From positions 34,386,369 to 34,450,368 of the forward strand of contig NC_087064.1 of the NCBI RefSeq assembly GCF_963678635.1: a stretch of DNA of 64,000 bases, read 5' to 3'. Of the stretch, positions 55,881 through 64,000 are shown in pieces. The stretch comes from Symsagittifera roscoffensis. Taxonomy: Eukaryota; Xenacoelomorpha; Acoela; Convolutidae. Below the pieces are notes generated by a model. It saw nothing but the letters and a program-made list of their open reading frames with translations, was not told where the DNA came from and did not search any database. The position numbers and the translations under genes were made by a program. How positions within the stretch are numbered: position 1 is the stretch's first letter; the number at the start of each line of letters is the position of its first letter.

Positions 55881-56310
55881 AAAAAAAAGATGAATAAAAG
55901 CCTTGAAAATCAAAATTGTTTGCTATGGCGGACTCGATCCTACGACCAGGAGATTTACATTACCCTGTCCTTGCATCTTAGCGACGGCTCTTCATCAATT
56001 CACTCACACAAGCCTCACATAAAGTTGCTACATGATAACAAATTGCCGATTCGATGCAGCAAAAGTGGAACCAAATACAAATAGACACATTTTTACTAGT
56101 GAAAAATTAGACACAGAAATGCAGCTGAGCTTAGACCCAGCTGAGCAAACACTAGCTAAAACAGGGCAAAAAGCAGCTCTAAAAAGCGAAATAAAAAAGT
56201 AAAAATAAGCCTCGAATTAGTAAAAACTCGGCGACGTCTCGGACTCGAAAATGCGACCGAGAAATTATGAGTCTCACCCACTAACCACTCAGCCCCGGAC
56301 GTTTAGTCTA
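55881..56310 (-). mobile_element. SINE-B copies (inverted)
   Basis: Minus-strand tRNA-like segments near 55930-56000 (GCGGACTCGATCCTACGACC) and 56225-56300 (TCGGACTCGAAAATGCGACC, then CCACTAACCACTCAGCCCCG). The latter is joined to AAGCCTCGAATTAGTAAAAA, the inverse of the SINE-B tail at 25.03 kb. Not intact tRNAs. Confidence 0.55.
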
Positions 56311-57595
56311 TCACAAACACTGAGCACAAAAAAGCCGAGAACAGATGCTACAAAATTTCTAATGCTACAGATCGACATTACAGCAAAAAGGCACAGAAGT
56401 GAACACTTTTAATGAACATTTTATTTGCGAATTAGGTTACAAAAAAAGAAGGTTCGTACTAAATCACTAGCTGCTCGCTAGCGTAAATATAAAAAGCATA
56501 TGGCCAAATCAAATATGAATTATGCATTTCGAACAAATTGCGAGATATTTTGAGTTAGAAAATTTCTGAAATCGAGTTTTTTATAATTGTTCTTTTGTTT
56601 GCAAAAAATAGTTTTTTCGGTTCATTAGATGATTTTAAACTGTTTCAGCTGTTTTATGTTATTACTAATCAAATGTCAACGCACATGCAATCAAACAGCC
56701 AATATTTAAGCCTTAAAAAAAGTTGCACTATTACACTATAAAGCTAGTGTTAACAAAAGTATCTGCTTTTTTCCAGGCCTTCCCCTATTATTTCTAATTT
56801 AAATAAAAGTCAATAATTAAATTTTGTGTTTTGGTCAAGAATGGGGAAATGCCGGAATGAGCATTTCTTTCTTCCCTTATTCAAATGAAAGCGTAAATAT
56901 GCAAGCCAGTCACTTTCACGAATAGCTGTTCAGCTGTAATCAGCTGTTCGGGTATTTATATGATTTACGTTGCAAAACTTCAAAAAACACTACATTGCAC
57001 GGAGATTTAATTTGGTGATTCGACTCCCCTCAAACAAATTCTTAAGTTATAACAATTTCTCTAACATCGGTTTAAATCTCCGTGCAATGTAGTATTTTTT
57101 TAAGTTTTACAAAGTAGATCATATAAGTTTTAATTTTAATAGGAATAGGCAAATAGCACGCATCTAAAATTTGAGAAACAATTTGGTGATTCGACTTCTA
57201 AAAGTTTTAACAATTTCTCTGACATCGGCTTGTTTTTCAAATTTTAGATGCTTCATATTAGCATATTCCTGTAAAACTAAAAATTGACGGCGGAATATTC
57301 TGTTCAAACACTCCAATATACGTGTGATGCATATAATAACTACATCAGAACAATATCGCTCCGTACAAAAGAGCTTCAAAACCGAAATAATTCTAAGAAT
57401 AAAAAAGATTCATCCGACTGCGGAATTCGAAATACGAACCTCCAGATTGCCTGTGATTCTAATTCTCGAGAAGCCCATCCATCTTTATGTCTTAATTAGT
57501 TATATTGATACCAAGCAGCAATGAATGCGCTTCATTAGTTGGAGAAGTAAAAAGATATAGTACAATTGAAGACAAAATTTGCACAGAAAAATGTG
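56311..57595. other. No gene seen
   Basis: AT-rich DNA. A short inverted pair, GTGCAATGTAGT (about 57082) and ACTACATTGCACGGAGATT (56989), surrounds repeated AATTTGGTGATTCGACT words at 57010 and 57180, which suggests degraded duplications. Confidence 0.4.
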
Positions 57596-57599
57596 CACC

Positions 57600-57990
57600 T
57601 ATGTTGAACAAAAAGATGGGTTGTATGGCACAAGCGCTGCTTGAAAAAACCTAGCCAACAGACAGTTGGAAACGAGTCAATGAACGCAAGAGTCAAGGAA
57701 CGAAAACACTGATTTTTTGAAAAAAATCTCAACTTTCTAATTTCCAAGAAAAAAATAGATGGCCTATAGGCTCCTTGAATTTCTAGAGCAAATTTTGACT
57801 GACACTTATTTAATAAACCTAATCCAATTTGAGAAAACTGGATCAATCGGTAAATAATTTATTTCGCTGGGAACGCTGATAATTAAATTCCACTTAGAAG
57901 TCGATCAGGTTTTTAGTGACCTTTACACACTCATTGTTCGATAGTGGAGTTTGCCTTCCTTTTAACAAAAGAAAGGAACTGAAGATTAAA
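57600..57990. repeat. R5 dispersed repeat, copy 1
   Basis: Shares AGCCAACAGACAGTTGGAAA, GATGGCC, TTGAATTTCTAGA, GGATCAATCG and CTTCCTTTTAACAAAAGAAA with copies at 60.5-60.97, 63.17-63.43 and 63.59-63.9 kb. About 390 bp; no coding sense. Confidence 0.5.
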
Positions 57991-58429
57991 AGAAAACAAA
58001 AATCTAACTGCTAAAAAGTAAAATTTAGTCCGAACAAATTCAAATTTTGTTGAAAAAAAAACGAAGAGAAATCATCACAACCAACATAGAAGTCTGAACT
58101 AGTAACAACAAACTAAAAGGAAGTCAAATTGTACTGCAAAGGTGTGATCAGAAAAATTGATTTTATGCCTGCCATAGTAGGTTGTAAATAAATTTTCTAT
58201 CACCAATATTTAAGACAGAGCCGAAGCAGACCTTGGCACCACTTGCGATACAAAAATGTAGGACTATGATTAAAATGAACCGGAAAAAAATAAATGGAAA
58301 AAACTTTAAAACATCGTCTTCAACATTTGAAATTTCAATTATAACCCAAAATATTCAAAACAAACCTGTATCAATGAAAACTATACAAGGAGCATTTGGA
58401 ATGATAGGCAGAAGCTGAATATTCATAAA

Positions 58430-59190
58430 AGTTTTTTCAGCGGAATTAAGCAAACTTTTTCAGTTCGCAAAAAAAACAGGTATCGACTGGAATCGAACTA
58501 ACGGGCTTTGCGGTATCAATAAGGGGTTTGTAGCAACTTGGAAGAAAACTGATCTTTCAAAAAAAACGGCTATGAGAAAGTGAGCCGACAAAAACAAACA
58601 GACATACGATCTCCAGAAAAAGCAAATACTCTAGTTAACAAAAAACAGGTCCCGGTCGGATTCGAACGACAAGCCCTTGCCGTCTCAATCAGCTGAGTTA
58701 CCTCGACACCAAATGCGCCCGCAGGTTGGTTGATTAAATTGTAATTTATAATTAACCAATTTTTTTTAACAAATCGAGTTGGTAAAACCTATGTAAAATC
58801 GAGTTGGTAAAACCTATGTAAATTAACAAATCGACAAATTAACAAATCGAGTTGGTAAAACCTATGTAAAAATCAAATTTCAACAAATCGAGTTGGTAAA
58901 ACCTATGTAAAAATCAAATTTGAATTCGACTGGATTTTAAAACGCTTAAAGACTTAAGAATGAAAACTGTTAACGGCAAAAAAAACTATTCTTGGAGCCT
59001 ATTTTTAGAGATGTGGCAGCTAAGACAAAACATAAGCAGATAAATTTTAGGCCGATAATTTTCATTGTAATAAAAAATTCCATTTGAAAAAATACAAGCC
59101 CTGGTCAGATTCGAACTAAGGACCTTGGCCGTCCCAGACGTATTCGTTACCTTCAGACTAAGTGTGCAGGAGACACGTAGGAACTTGAAT
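58430..59190 (-). mobile_element. SINE-A copies (inverted), three tRNA-like heads
   Basis: tRNA-like heads in inverse orientation near 58475-58530, 58640-58710 (GTCGGATTCGAACGACAAGC, CTCAATCAGCTGAGTTACCT) and 59100-59170 (CAGATTCGAACTAAGGACCT). Bodies have AAGCAGA and TAGGCCGATAA words. The second head keeps both arms fairly well but lacks a clean acceptor stem. The 58775-58917 tandem array sits between them. Confidence 0.55.
58775..58917. repeat. GAGTTGGTAAAACCTATGTA tandem repeats
   Basis: Four copies of GAGTTGGTAAAACCTATGTA with variable A-rich spacers (AAATC or AAAATCAAATTTCAACAAATC). Suggests stepwise slippage duplication. Confidence 0.75.
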
Positions 59191-59223
59191 CGATTATGGA
59201 TCAAGATTCCATCAGGTATCAAA

Positions 59224-59320
59224 TTTATTTAAGAGAAAAAGTCTAGTACCCTATTTATTTAAGAGAAAAAGTCTAGTATCCTACTGCAATACCCTTGCTT
59301 ATCGCAAGGGTTTTATATTT
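59224..59320. repeat. 30-bp direct duplication and CCCTTGC hairpin
   Basis: TATTTAAGAGAAAAAGTCTA occurs twice in a row, followed by CCCTTGCTTATCGCAAGGG. On the minus strand this gives hairpin, then TACTAGACTTTTTC, the same module as at 5.03, 5.87 and 6.46 kb. Confidence 0.6.
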
Positions 59321-59653
59321 CGATCTTCTGCTAATTAAAAAAGTTTGCGGATTTGCCCGACGTTTTTACTGCACTTTTCAAAGTGGCTGCAAATATATTT
59401 TTTCGCGCATTCGAAAAAATTCTTTTATCTGGATCCACTTTCCAAAAAATTCTTCTGAGCGCTTTATTATTTTTGTTTCACTGTTTTCCAAACTTTAAGA
59501 AATATCCCGTTTAACTGGACCGAAACAAGGAGTTTAAGACAAATTTTGACAAAGTCACTAATGATAACCATACAAGACTGCTCAAATCAGAGCAAAACAC
59601 CTAATGTTCTAACTGCCCGTCAACGCGGTTGAAACAGTCTTCACTTTAATTCT

Positions 59654-60050
59654 TTGAAAATCGTCCACCACCGTGGAATGCCAAGTACACAGATAAATTT
59701 TGCGTCTTTTAACGCTATATTTACAAGCGAGCCTCAACTCAATTTGGAATGGTTTTTTAACCGAATTAATTCGTCACCTACACTGACAGGCGTTGATAGA
59801 AAGCTGGTATATCTGAGCGCATATTTTGACGCAAACGTCCTAACATCAATGTCCGAATTGAGTGTAGAGTTTTGCAAAGTCTAGACAAACACCAGCCACC
59901 ATTAAAACAACTAACAGGTGAGTGGAAAATTGTAAAAGAACACGGAAATCGCATTTTCTCTAAATGTTCATTAAGTTACCACATGATAAAAGTTCATACA
60001 GAAAATAGGATCCAATTTGATAACGTTGCTAATCGCAAGCAAAAGCTTTG
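59654..60050 (+). other. Short ORF pair, possible gag-like relic
   Basis: 59654-59884 encodes 76 residues, including LEWFFNRINSSPTL and RKLVYLSAYF; a second frame (about 59832-60050) stays open with VLQSLDKHQPPLKQLTGEW. A consensus donor CAG|GTGAGT sits at 59917-59918 within it. The W/F/R-rich style resembles retroelement capsid sequences, but nothing is conclusive; it may be chance. Confidence 0.25.
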
Positions 60051-60539
60051 AAGAACAGGGCACCGATATTGAAACTGAGAACTTTTTTTATTTGTGCGAC
60101 TAAGGCTGGGAAATGAAACTCGTAATATAACACAAGCGCTTTCTGATGCAAAAAAATGATTCAGGAATTGATCATTAAGCTTCCTCTATTTTTGGAAAAA
60201 ATTGAACTCATCTTAGATCACAAGCCTCGATTGAGTAAAAACTACAAAACTTTTTGAGTAAAATTACAATTTTTTGCTCGTAATTCTTTAAACACGGAGG
60301 TGAAGCTTCGCAAAACCAGGCAAGAAAGCGTAAGGCTAATCTGTTTATAAATTAAGCATTTCACAAATTTTGCGAAAATTACAGTTGGAGAATTTCTGAT
60401 ACGGAGTTTTTATTATTGTACTTTTGTATGAAACTTGTTTTTTGCTTCAATAAATCAATTAACAAAGCATCAGCTGTGTTAATTCATTACAAATCGAATT
60501 TCAAAGCACATTGTATTATAGTACCAAGGTTTATCACAT

Positions 60540-60970
60540 TTAGAAAAAAAAACTGGATCAATAGGTGTTTCTATTCCACTGAGAATTCCGCACACTTGAG
60601 CCCACTTTTGAAACTTCAAGTCATCAGGTTTTTCGTGAACTTAACACTTCTGCCCTACCATAGTGGAGTTTCCTTTCCTTTCAAGGCACCAGAAAAAAAT
60701 TTAACTGTTTATTGAAAAAACCTCTATTTTCGAATTTCAATAAAAAATATATGGTCAACGGCAAGGTGAATTTGAAGAACAACTAACGGTTGACACTTTT
60801 CTGATAAAATTAACCCAATTTGAAGACTGGATCATTAGGTGAAATTTTTATTCAGCTTGGAAATCTGCGACTTGGAAACCATTTTCGAAACTAGAAGTCG
60901 ATCCCGTTTTTCGAGACCTCCACACTTCTGCTTACTGTCTCTTTAACAATGGAAATGAAATGAACGTAAA
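60540..60970. repeat. R5 dispersed repeats, copies 2 and 3
   Basis: Two partial copies in tandem: ACTGGATCAATAGGT... at 60553 and GACTGGATCATTAGGTGAAA at 60824, each followed by a CACTTCTGC and GAGTTTCCTTTCC-like end. Confidence 0.45.
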
Positions 60971-61299
60971 AAGAAATTGAAAATCACGCTACGAAAAATA
61001 TAATATTTAGACTATTCGCGAAAAACAAAAAAAATCACCAAAACCTACAAAAGAGTATTCACTATGTTCATGACTCTTATAAACTGAGCTTTTAAAACAA
61101 TCAAAGTCCAACCAGCGAAAAATCAAATATCAGCGTGAACAAACTTTTTCAAATGACCTATATAAGTGAAAATCACTTCGTTCTTTTTTACTTAAAGACT
61201 TCAAAATATAAACTCATAATCCACTGTTACGTCTTGGAGTAGAAAAGACACCTGCCTTCAAAAACAAAAATTAAATCCTGTTGCAACTAGGAGTAGCAT

Positions 61300-61305
61300 T
61301 TTAAT
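61300..61305 (-). promoter_or_regulatory. Possible poly(A) signal of gene D (ATTAAA)
   Basis: The minus strand reads ATTAAA, 132 nt after the gene D stop codon. It is the commonest variant of the canonical hexamer; a weak call in AT-rich DNA. Confidence 0.3.
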
Positions 61306-61437
61306 TATGACTATAAAACTATAATATGAATGTCAGTTTCTGTTCAGATTATCAAATAATAAAATTCAACTCTGATATAATTTCCAAAACGACTTAAAAG
61401 GTCATAACAAATTTTTTAAATTGGTTAAATCATAATG

Positions 61438-62457
61438 TCATATTCGGCTACTGGTCACAACTCCCCACGCTTTCTTTACAGCTGCTATCTTCTGCACACT
61501 CCATTTGTAGAAAAGAGCAGCTCCGCTCGATACATGGTTCACTTTCTCCAGACTAGACCTTCGCAACACCATTTCGCTTTCAAACGCGGTCTCCAACCGC
61601 ACTGCGTTACAATTCAGTGAATTGAAACACTTCACTAAATCAGTCTTGTTAGCTTTACAGCTGGTGAAGATGGTCAAAATGTCCCCCCAATTAATTACAT
61701 TTCTGCTTTCGAACCCCAAAAGAATCAGACTAGCCTTGACTGTGCTGAAAATTTCCTTTGTTGGGTTCGAGTAGCTTCTCAGCTCAGCAAAAGACTTTGC
61801 ATCCACTTTAATTCTGTGGTTCCGCAGTCGGTCTTCCGCATTCCATTTCCCCAAAGCGGCTTCTAAATGTTCGAGTTCAATTCGCAGCTGGTCTTGCAGG
61901 TAGGCTCTCGATTTCGCATATTTCAGCAGCTTAGGCACGTCATCAACATTTCTCATCCTATGTGCTTCAGTTATGCTTCTCTTAGTCTCTATGCATTCCA
62001 ACTCCTGTTGTACCAAAGAATACATTTCCTCCACATCAGTTTTCAAACCCTTCGCGTCAATGTACTCTTGAACAGCACGCAACTCATGCTCATCGCCTAA
62101 GCAAATGCAACAATCAGCTAGTTTGTTGACCAGGTCAATGCGTTTTTCGAATGCCTTTTTCTCCAAGTATTGAATTAACTTCTTCATTTTTGATTCTATC
62201 TCAGTATTCCACTGACAATTTCCATTTTCAAAATCAGTCCACGAATCGCTGATGTTTTCCTCTATTAATTGTTCTTCTGCTGTTCTTAGCAATAGCTGGG
62301 CTAACCGGTCGTTTTCAAGGACAAATTGCCAGTCATTGGAGCCCCAGAAAGAAACATCGAATAAGCTTTCGACACTCGACAGTTTGTTGTCGACATTAGA
62401 ACGCGTGTTGGAACCGATCCAGTCTTGTACAAGTAATCCTCGCACAAAATCTCCCAT
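61438..62457 (-). CDS. Gene D: stand-alone dynein stalk-tip-like protein, 339 aa
   Basis: Single exon; ATG (62457) lies about 20 codons or less after an in-frame TAA, and TGA ends at 61438. Residues about 90-212 are helical with a likely coiled coil (145-212; LRIELEHLEAALGKW). Residues about 213-325 follow the dynein heavy chain microtubule-binding domain: VDAKSFAELRSYSNPTKEIF, VKASLILLGF, a tryptophan where dyneins have W (NWGDILTIF), and LEKVNHVSSGAALFYKWSVQ. Dyneins carry this domain at the tip of an AAA+ ring stalk. Here there is no ring, and the protein ends where the second stalk helix would begin. It may bind microtubules or axonemal tubulin directly. Could be an intronless gene or a retrocopy; the intact frame argues for function. 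Confidence 0.7.
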   Translation of the reverse strand: MGDFVRGLLVQDWIGSNTRSNVDNKLSSVESLFDVSFWGSNDWQFVLENDRLAQLLLRTAEEQLIEENISDSWTDFENGNCQWNTEIESKMKKLIQYLEKKAFEKRIDLVNKLADCCICLGDEHELRAVQEYIDAKGLKTDVEEMYSLVQQELECIETKRSITEAHRMRNVDDVPKLLKYAKSRAYLQDQLRIELEHLEAALGKWNAEDRLRNHRIKVDAKSFAELRSYSNPTKEIFSTVKASLILLGFESRNVINWGDILTIFTSCKANKTDLVKCFNSLNCNAVRLETAFESEMVLRRSSLEKVNHVSSGAALFYKWSVQKIAAVKKAWGVVTSSRI

Positions 62458-63160
62458 GAACCAAAATGGGTCAGTCGAATTAGTATTCCTTAGTAATTAT
62501 AGCGAGCGGAAAACAAGGATATGCAATCACTTCTGGTTTGACTATAGAGTTAATAATAATAATATAATAATATATAGCTACTTTTGCACCTGCCTTCAGA
62601 CGGATGGTTATGCCTAATTCAACTCAACGTGCGCACAAAAAAAAGGCTTTAAATTTGAATTTTTGAAGATTAAAATTTCTACTTTCAAAAAATATAATTA
62701 CATAGATTTGAAGAAAATAATGTTTATGTGAATCGATTTGGGGAAACGGCAAAGTATGAAGCTATGAATGCGTAATGACATCTATATTAAAAGATATAAA
62801 TAGAGCTGATTCCCTACTGCAAATGGGCGGGTTGAACATGAAAAAGGCTCTCCTCATAAGGACGGCAAATACATAAATTACAGACAAAATGCAACAAAAT
62901 ATATATCGAATCTAACAAACAGCCCAACAAGTATCAAGTTCAAGCTAGGGATCTCTTTCGTTCGAGGCTGTTTTCTCAGCAACTACGTGAAAAACCTCGT
63001 CCATCACTGATGTGCTTCGTCTGACACTTTGATGAACTAAACAGACAGGTAAAGATGATAAATTTCAACGCATGATACCTGTTGAAAACTTCATCATCTA
63101 ACCGATTTCAAATCTACTATCTTTCTCATATCAAGGTCTTCTTACAGCTCTATAATTAGA
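62458..63160. other. Gene D upstream region; no other gene
   Basis: Contains a TAATAATAATATAATAATATATA run (62542-62576). No clear TATA box at a normal distance for gene D was identified. Remaining sequence is AT-rich without features. Confidence 0.4.
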
Positions 63161-63164
63161 CCAT

Positions 63165-63905
63165 AGCCAACAGACAGTTAGAAAAAAGTCAATTAACGCA
63201 AGGAAACAAAAAATGCTTATTTGTTTACCGAAAACATAGCCAACAGAGTTAGAAAAGAGTCAATGAACGAAAGTTAACAATAACAACTGACTTCCGAATT
63301 TCAAAGAAAAAATTAGATGGCTTTAAAACTCTTTGAATTTCTAGAAAAACTTATGATTGACACCTTTTTCATAAAATCAACCCAGTTTTAAAAAATGGAT
63401 CAATCGCTAAGGTTTATTATTCCGCAAGGGCATCACGACCTATACAAGAGTCTGAATGACTTTTAATAGATGCTAAATCGGAAAAAACTCCATGTCGTGA
63501 AAATTCAGCCGACAAACAGTAAGCAGACGAACGATAGTTCAGCTATTCAAGTTTTCTCGGCCAAAATTTTTAAATTGAAACAGGTAACTGGTAGTTGGAA
63601 AAGCGTATTGAACGCAAGGAAACAGAAAAAAAACTGACTAGTTTTTCGAAAAATCGCAAATTTCGAAATTCAAAGAAAAAAGCTCTTGCAAGTTATAGAA
63701 CAATTTTTGATTGATAAAAAAACACAAATTGAGAAAACAGGATCAATAGATAAAATTTTTATTTCGCTTCGAAATTTTTCAATTAAAATCAATTTTCAAA
63801 ATTAGAAGACGATCACGTTTTCGTGGACATTACATTCTCGCTGTGCGATCGCCAAGGTTCCCTTCCTTTAACAAAGGAACTGAAGTGAACTTAAAAACAA
63901 ATCAA
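63165..63905. repeat. R5 dispersed repeats, copies 4 and 5
   Basis: ATAGCCAACAGACAGTTAGA at 63165, CATAGCCAACAGAGTTAGAA at 63236 and GGTAGTTGGAAAAGCGTATT at 63592 begin successive copies; the last ends CCCTTCCTTTAACAAAGGAA. A GCCGACAAACAGTAAGCAGA scrap of SINE-A lies between them (63503). Confidence 0.5.
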
Positions 63906-64000
63906 TAGTCAAGCCGCAAAAAAGTTAACTTGAGCCTGAACAAATTTTAGACTTTTCCTAGAAAAAACTAAAAAAATAATAATCACAACCTATATAGAAG

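Noticed and set aside
57164-57846. Minus- and plus-strand ORFs of 66-103 codons.
   Set aside because: Overlapping frames on both strands in R5 repeat and AT-rich DNA; no domain, promoter or splice support.
58646-58712. Candidate functional tRNA gene on the minus strand (SINE-A head).
   Set aside because: Has box-A and box-B-like words, but the acceptor stem and anticodon arm do not pair properly, and a SINE body follows.

Overview
The window is AT-rich eukaryotic DNA. The coding exons are short, GC-richer than their surroundings, and bounded by GT-AG introns. Poly(A) signals, tRNA-derived SINEs, LINE remnants and a Helitron-type element are also present. A periaxin/AHNAK-type PDZ and a dynein-type microtubule-binding domain point to a metazoan, probably an invertebrate; the species cannot be named from the sequence. 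No bacterial-style operon, CRISPR array, rRNA or intact tRNA gene was seen. Most open reading frames of 60-110 codons here are chance or repeat-derived.

Four gene models are supported, with decreasing confidence. Gene A (9.3-28.2 kb, +) is assembled from at least eight exons joined almost entirely by phase-1 introns. It encodes a short N-terminal membrane anchor, a linker with a possible 51-nt cassette exon, a PDZ-like domain resembling the N-terminal PDZ of AHNAK/periaxin, a 1,992-nt exon of acidic G-F-x-F-G-rich repeats, a basic exon with a duplicated I-D-P-x-T-G motif, and an S/T-rich last exon. An alternative terminal exon with its own AATAAA directly after the PDZ would give a 232-residue membrane-PDZ isoform. 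Gene D (61.4-62.5 kb, -) is a single-exon 339-residue protein whose C-terminal half resembles a dynein stalk tip. Gene B (34.9-35.6 kb, +) is a single-exon 232-residue protein of unknown function. Gene C (47.9-50.9 kb, +) is a small multi-exon gene of unknown function with an unusually complete promoter: an HSE-like site, a CCAAT box, a TATA box and an initiator.

The rest is repeats. From left to right these are: an R1 element (0.6-1.2 kb), a TIR element (3.6-3.9 kb), satellite-like monomers (5.0-5.6 kb) and composite SINEs (5.7-7.2 kb). The large second intron of gene A holds an R1 copy with a SINE inside it, and a 1.35-kb tandem repeat (12-16.7 kb) interrupted by a Helitron-like element. 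Later introns carry more R1 and SINE copies. A second Helitron-like element (28.5-31.95 kb) contains seven 343-bp higher-order repeats. A minus-strand LINE remnant (38.4-41.9 kb) has a triplicated endonuclease segment. A pair of 1.6-kb direct repeats with inverted arms lies at 43.3-46.5 kb. The region 51-64 kb holds a gag-like relic, foldback and short tandem repeats, tRNA-like SINEs and a further dispersed family.

All gene structures are read by eye from splice signals and reading-frame phase. No transcript or database search was available.
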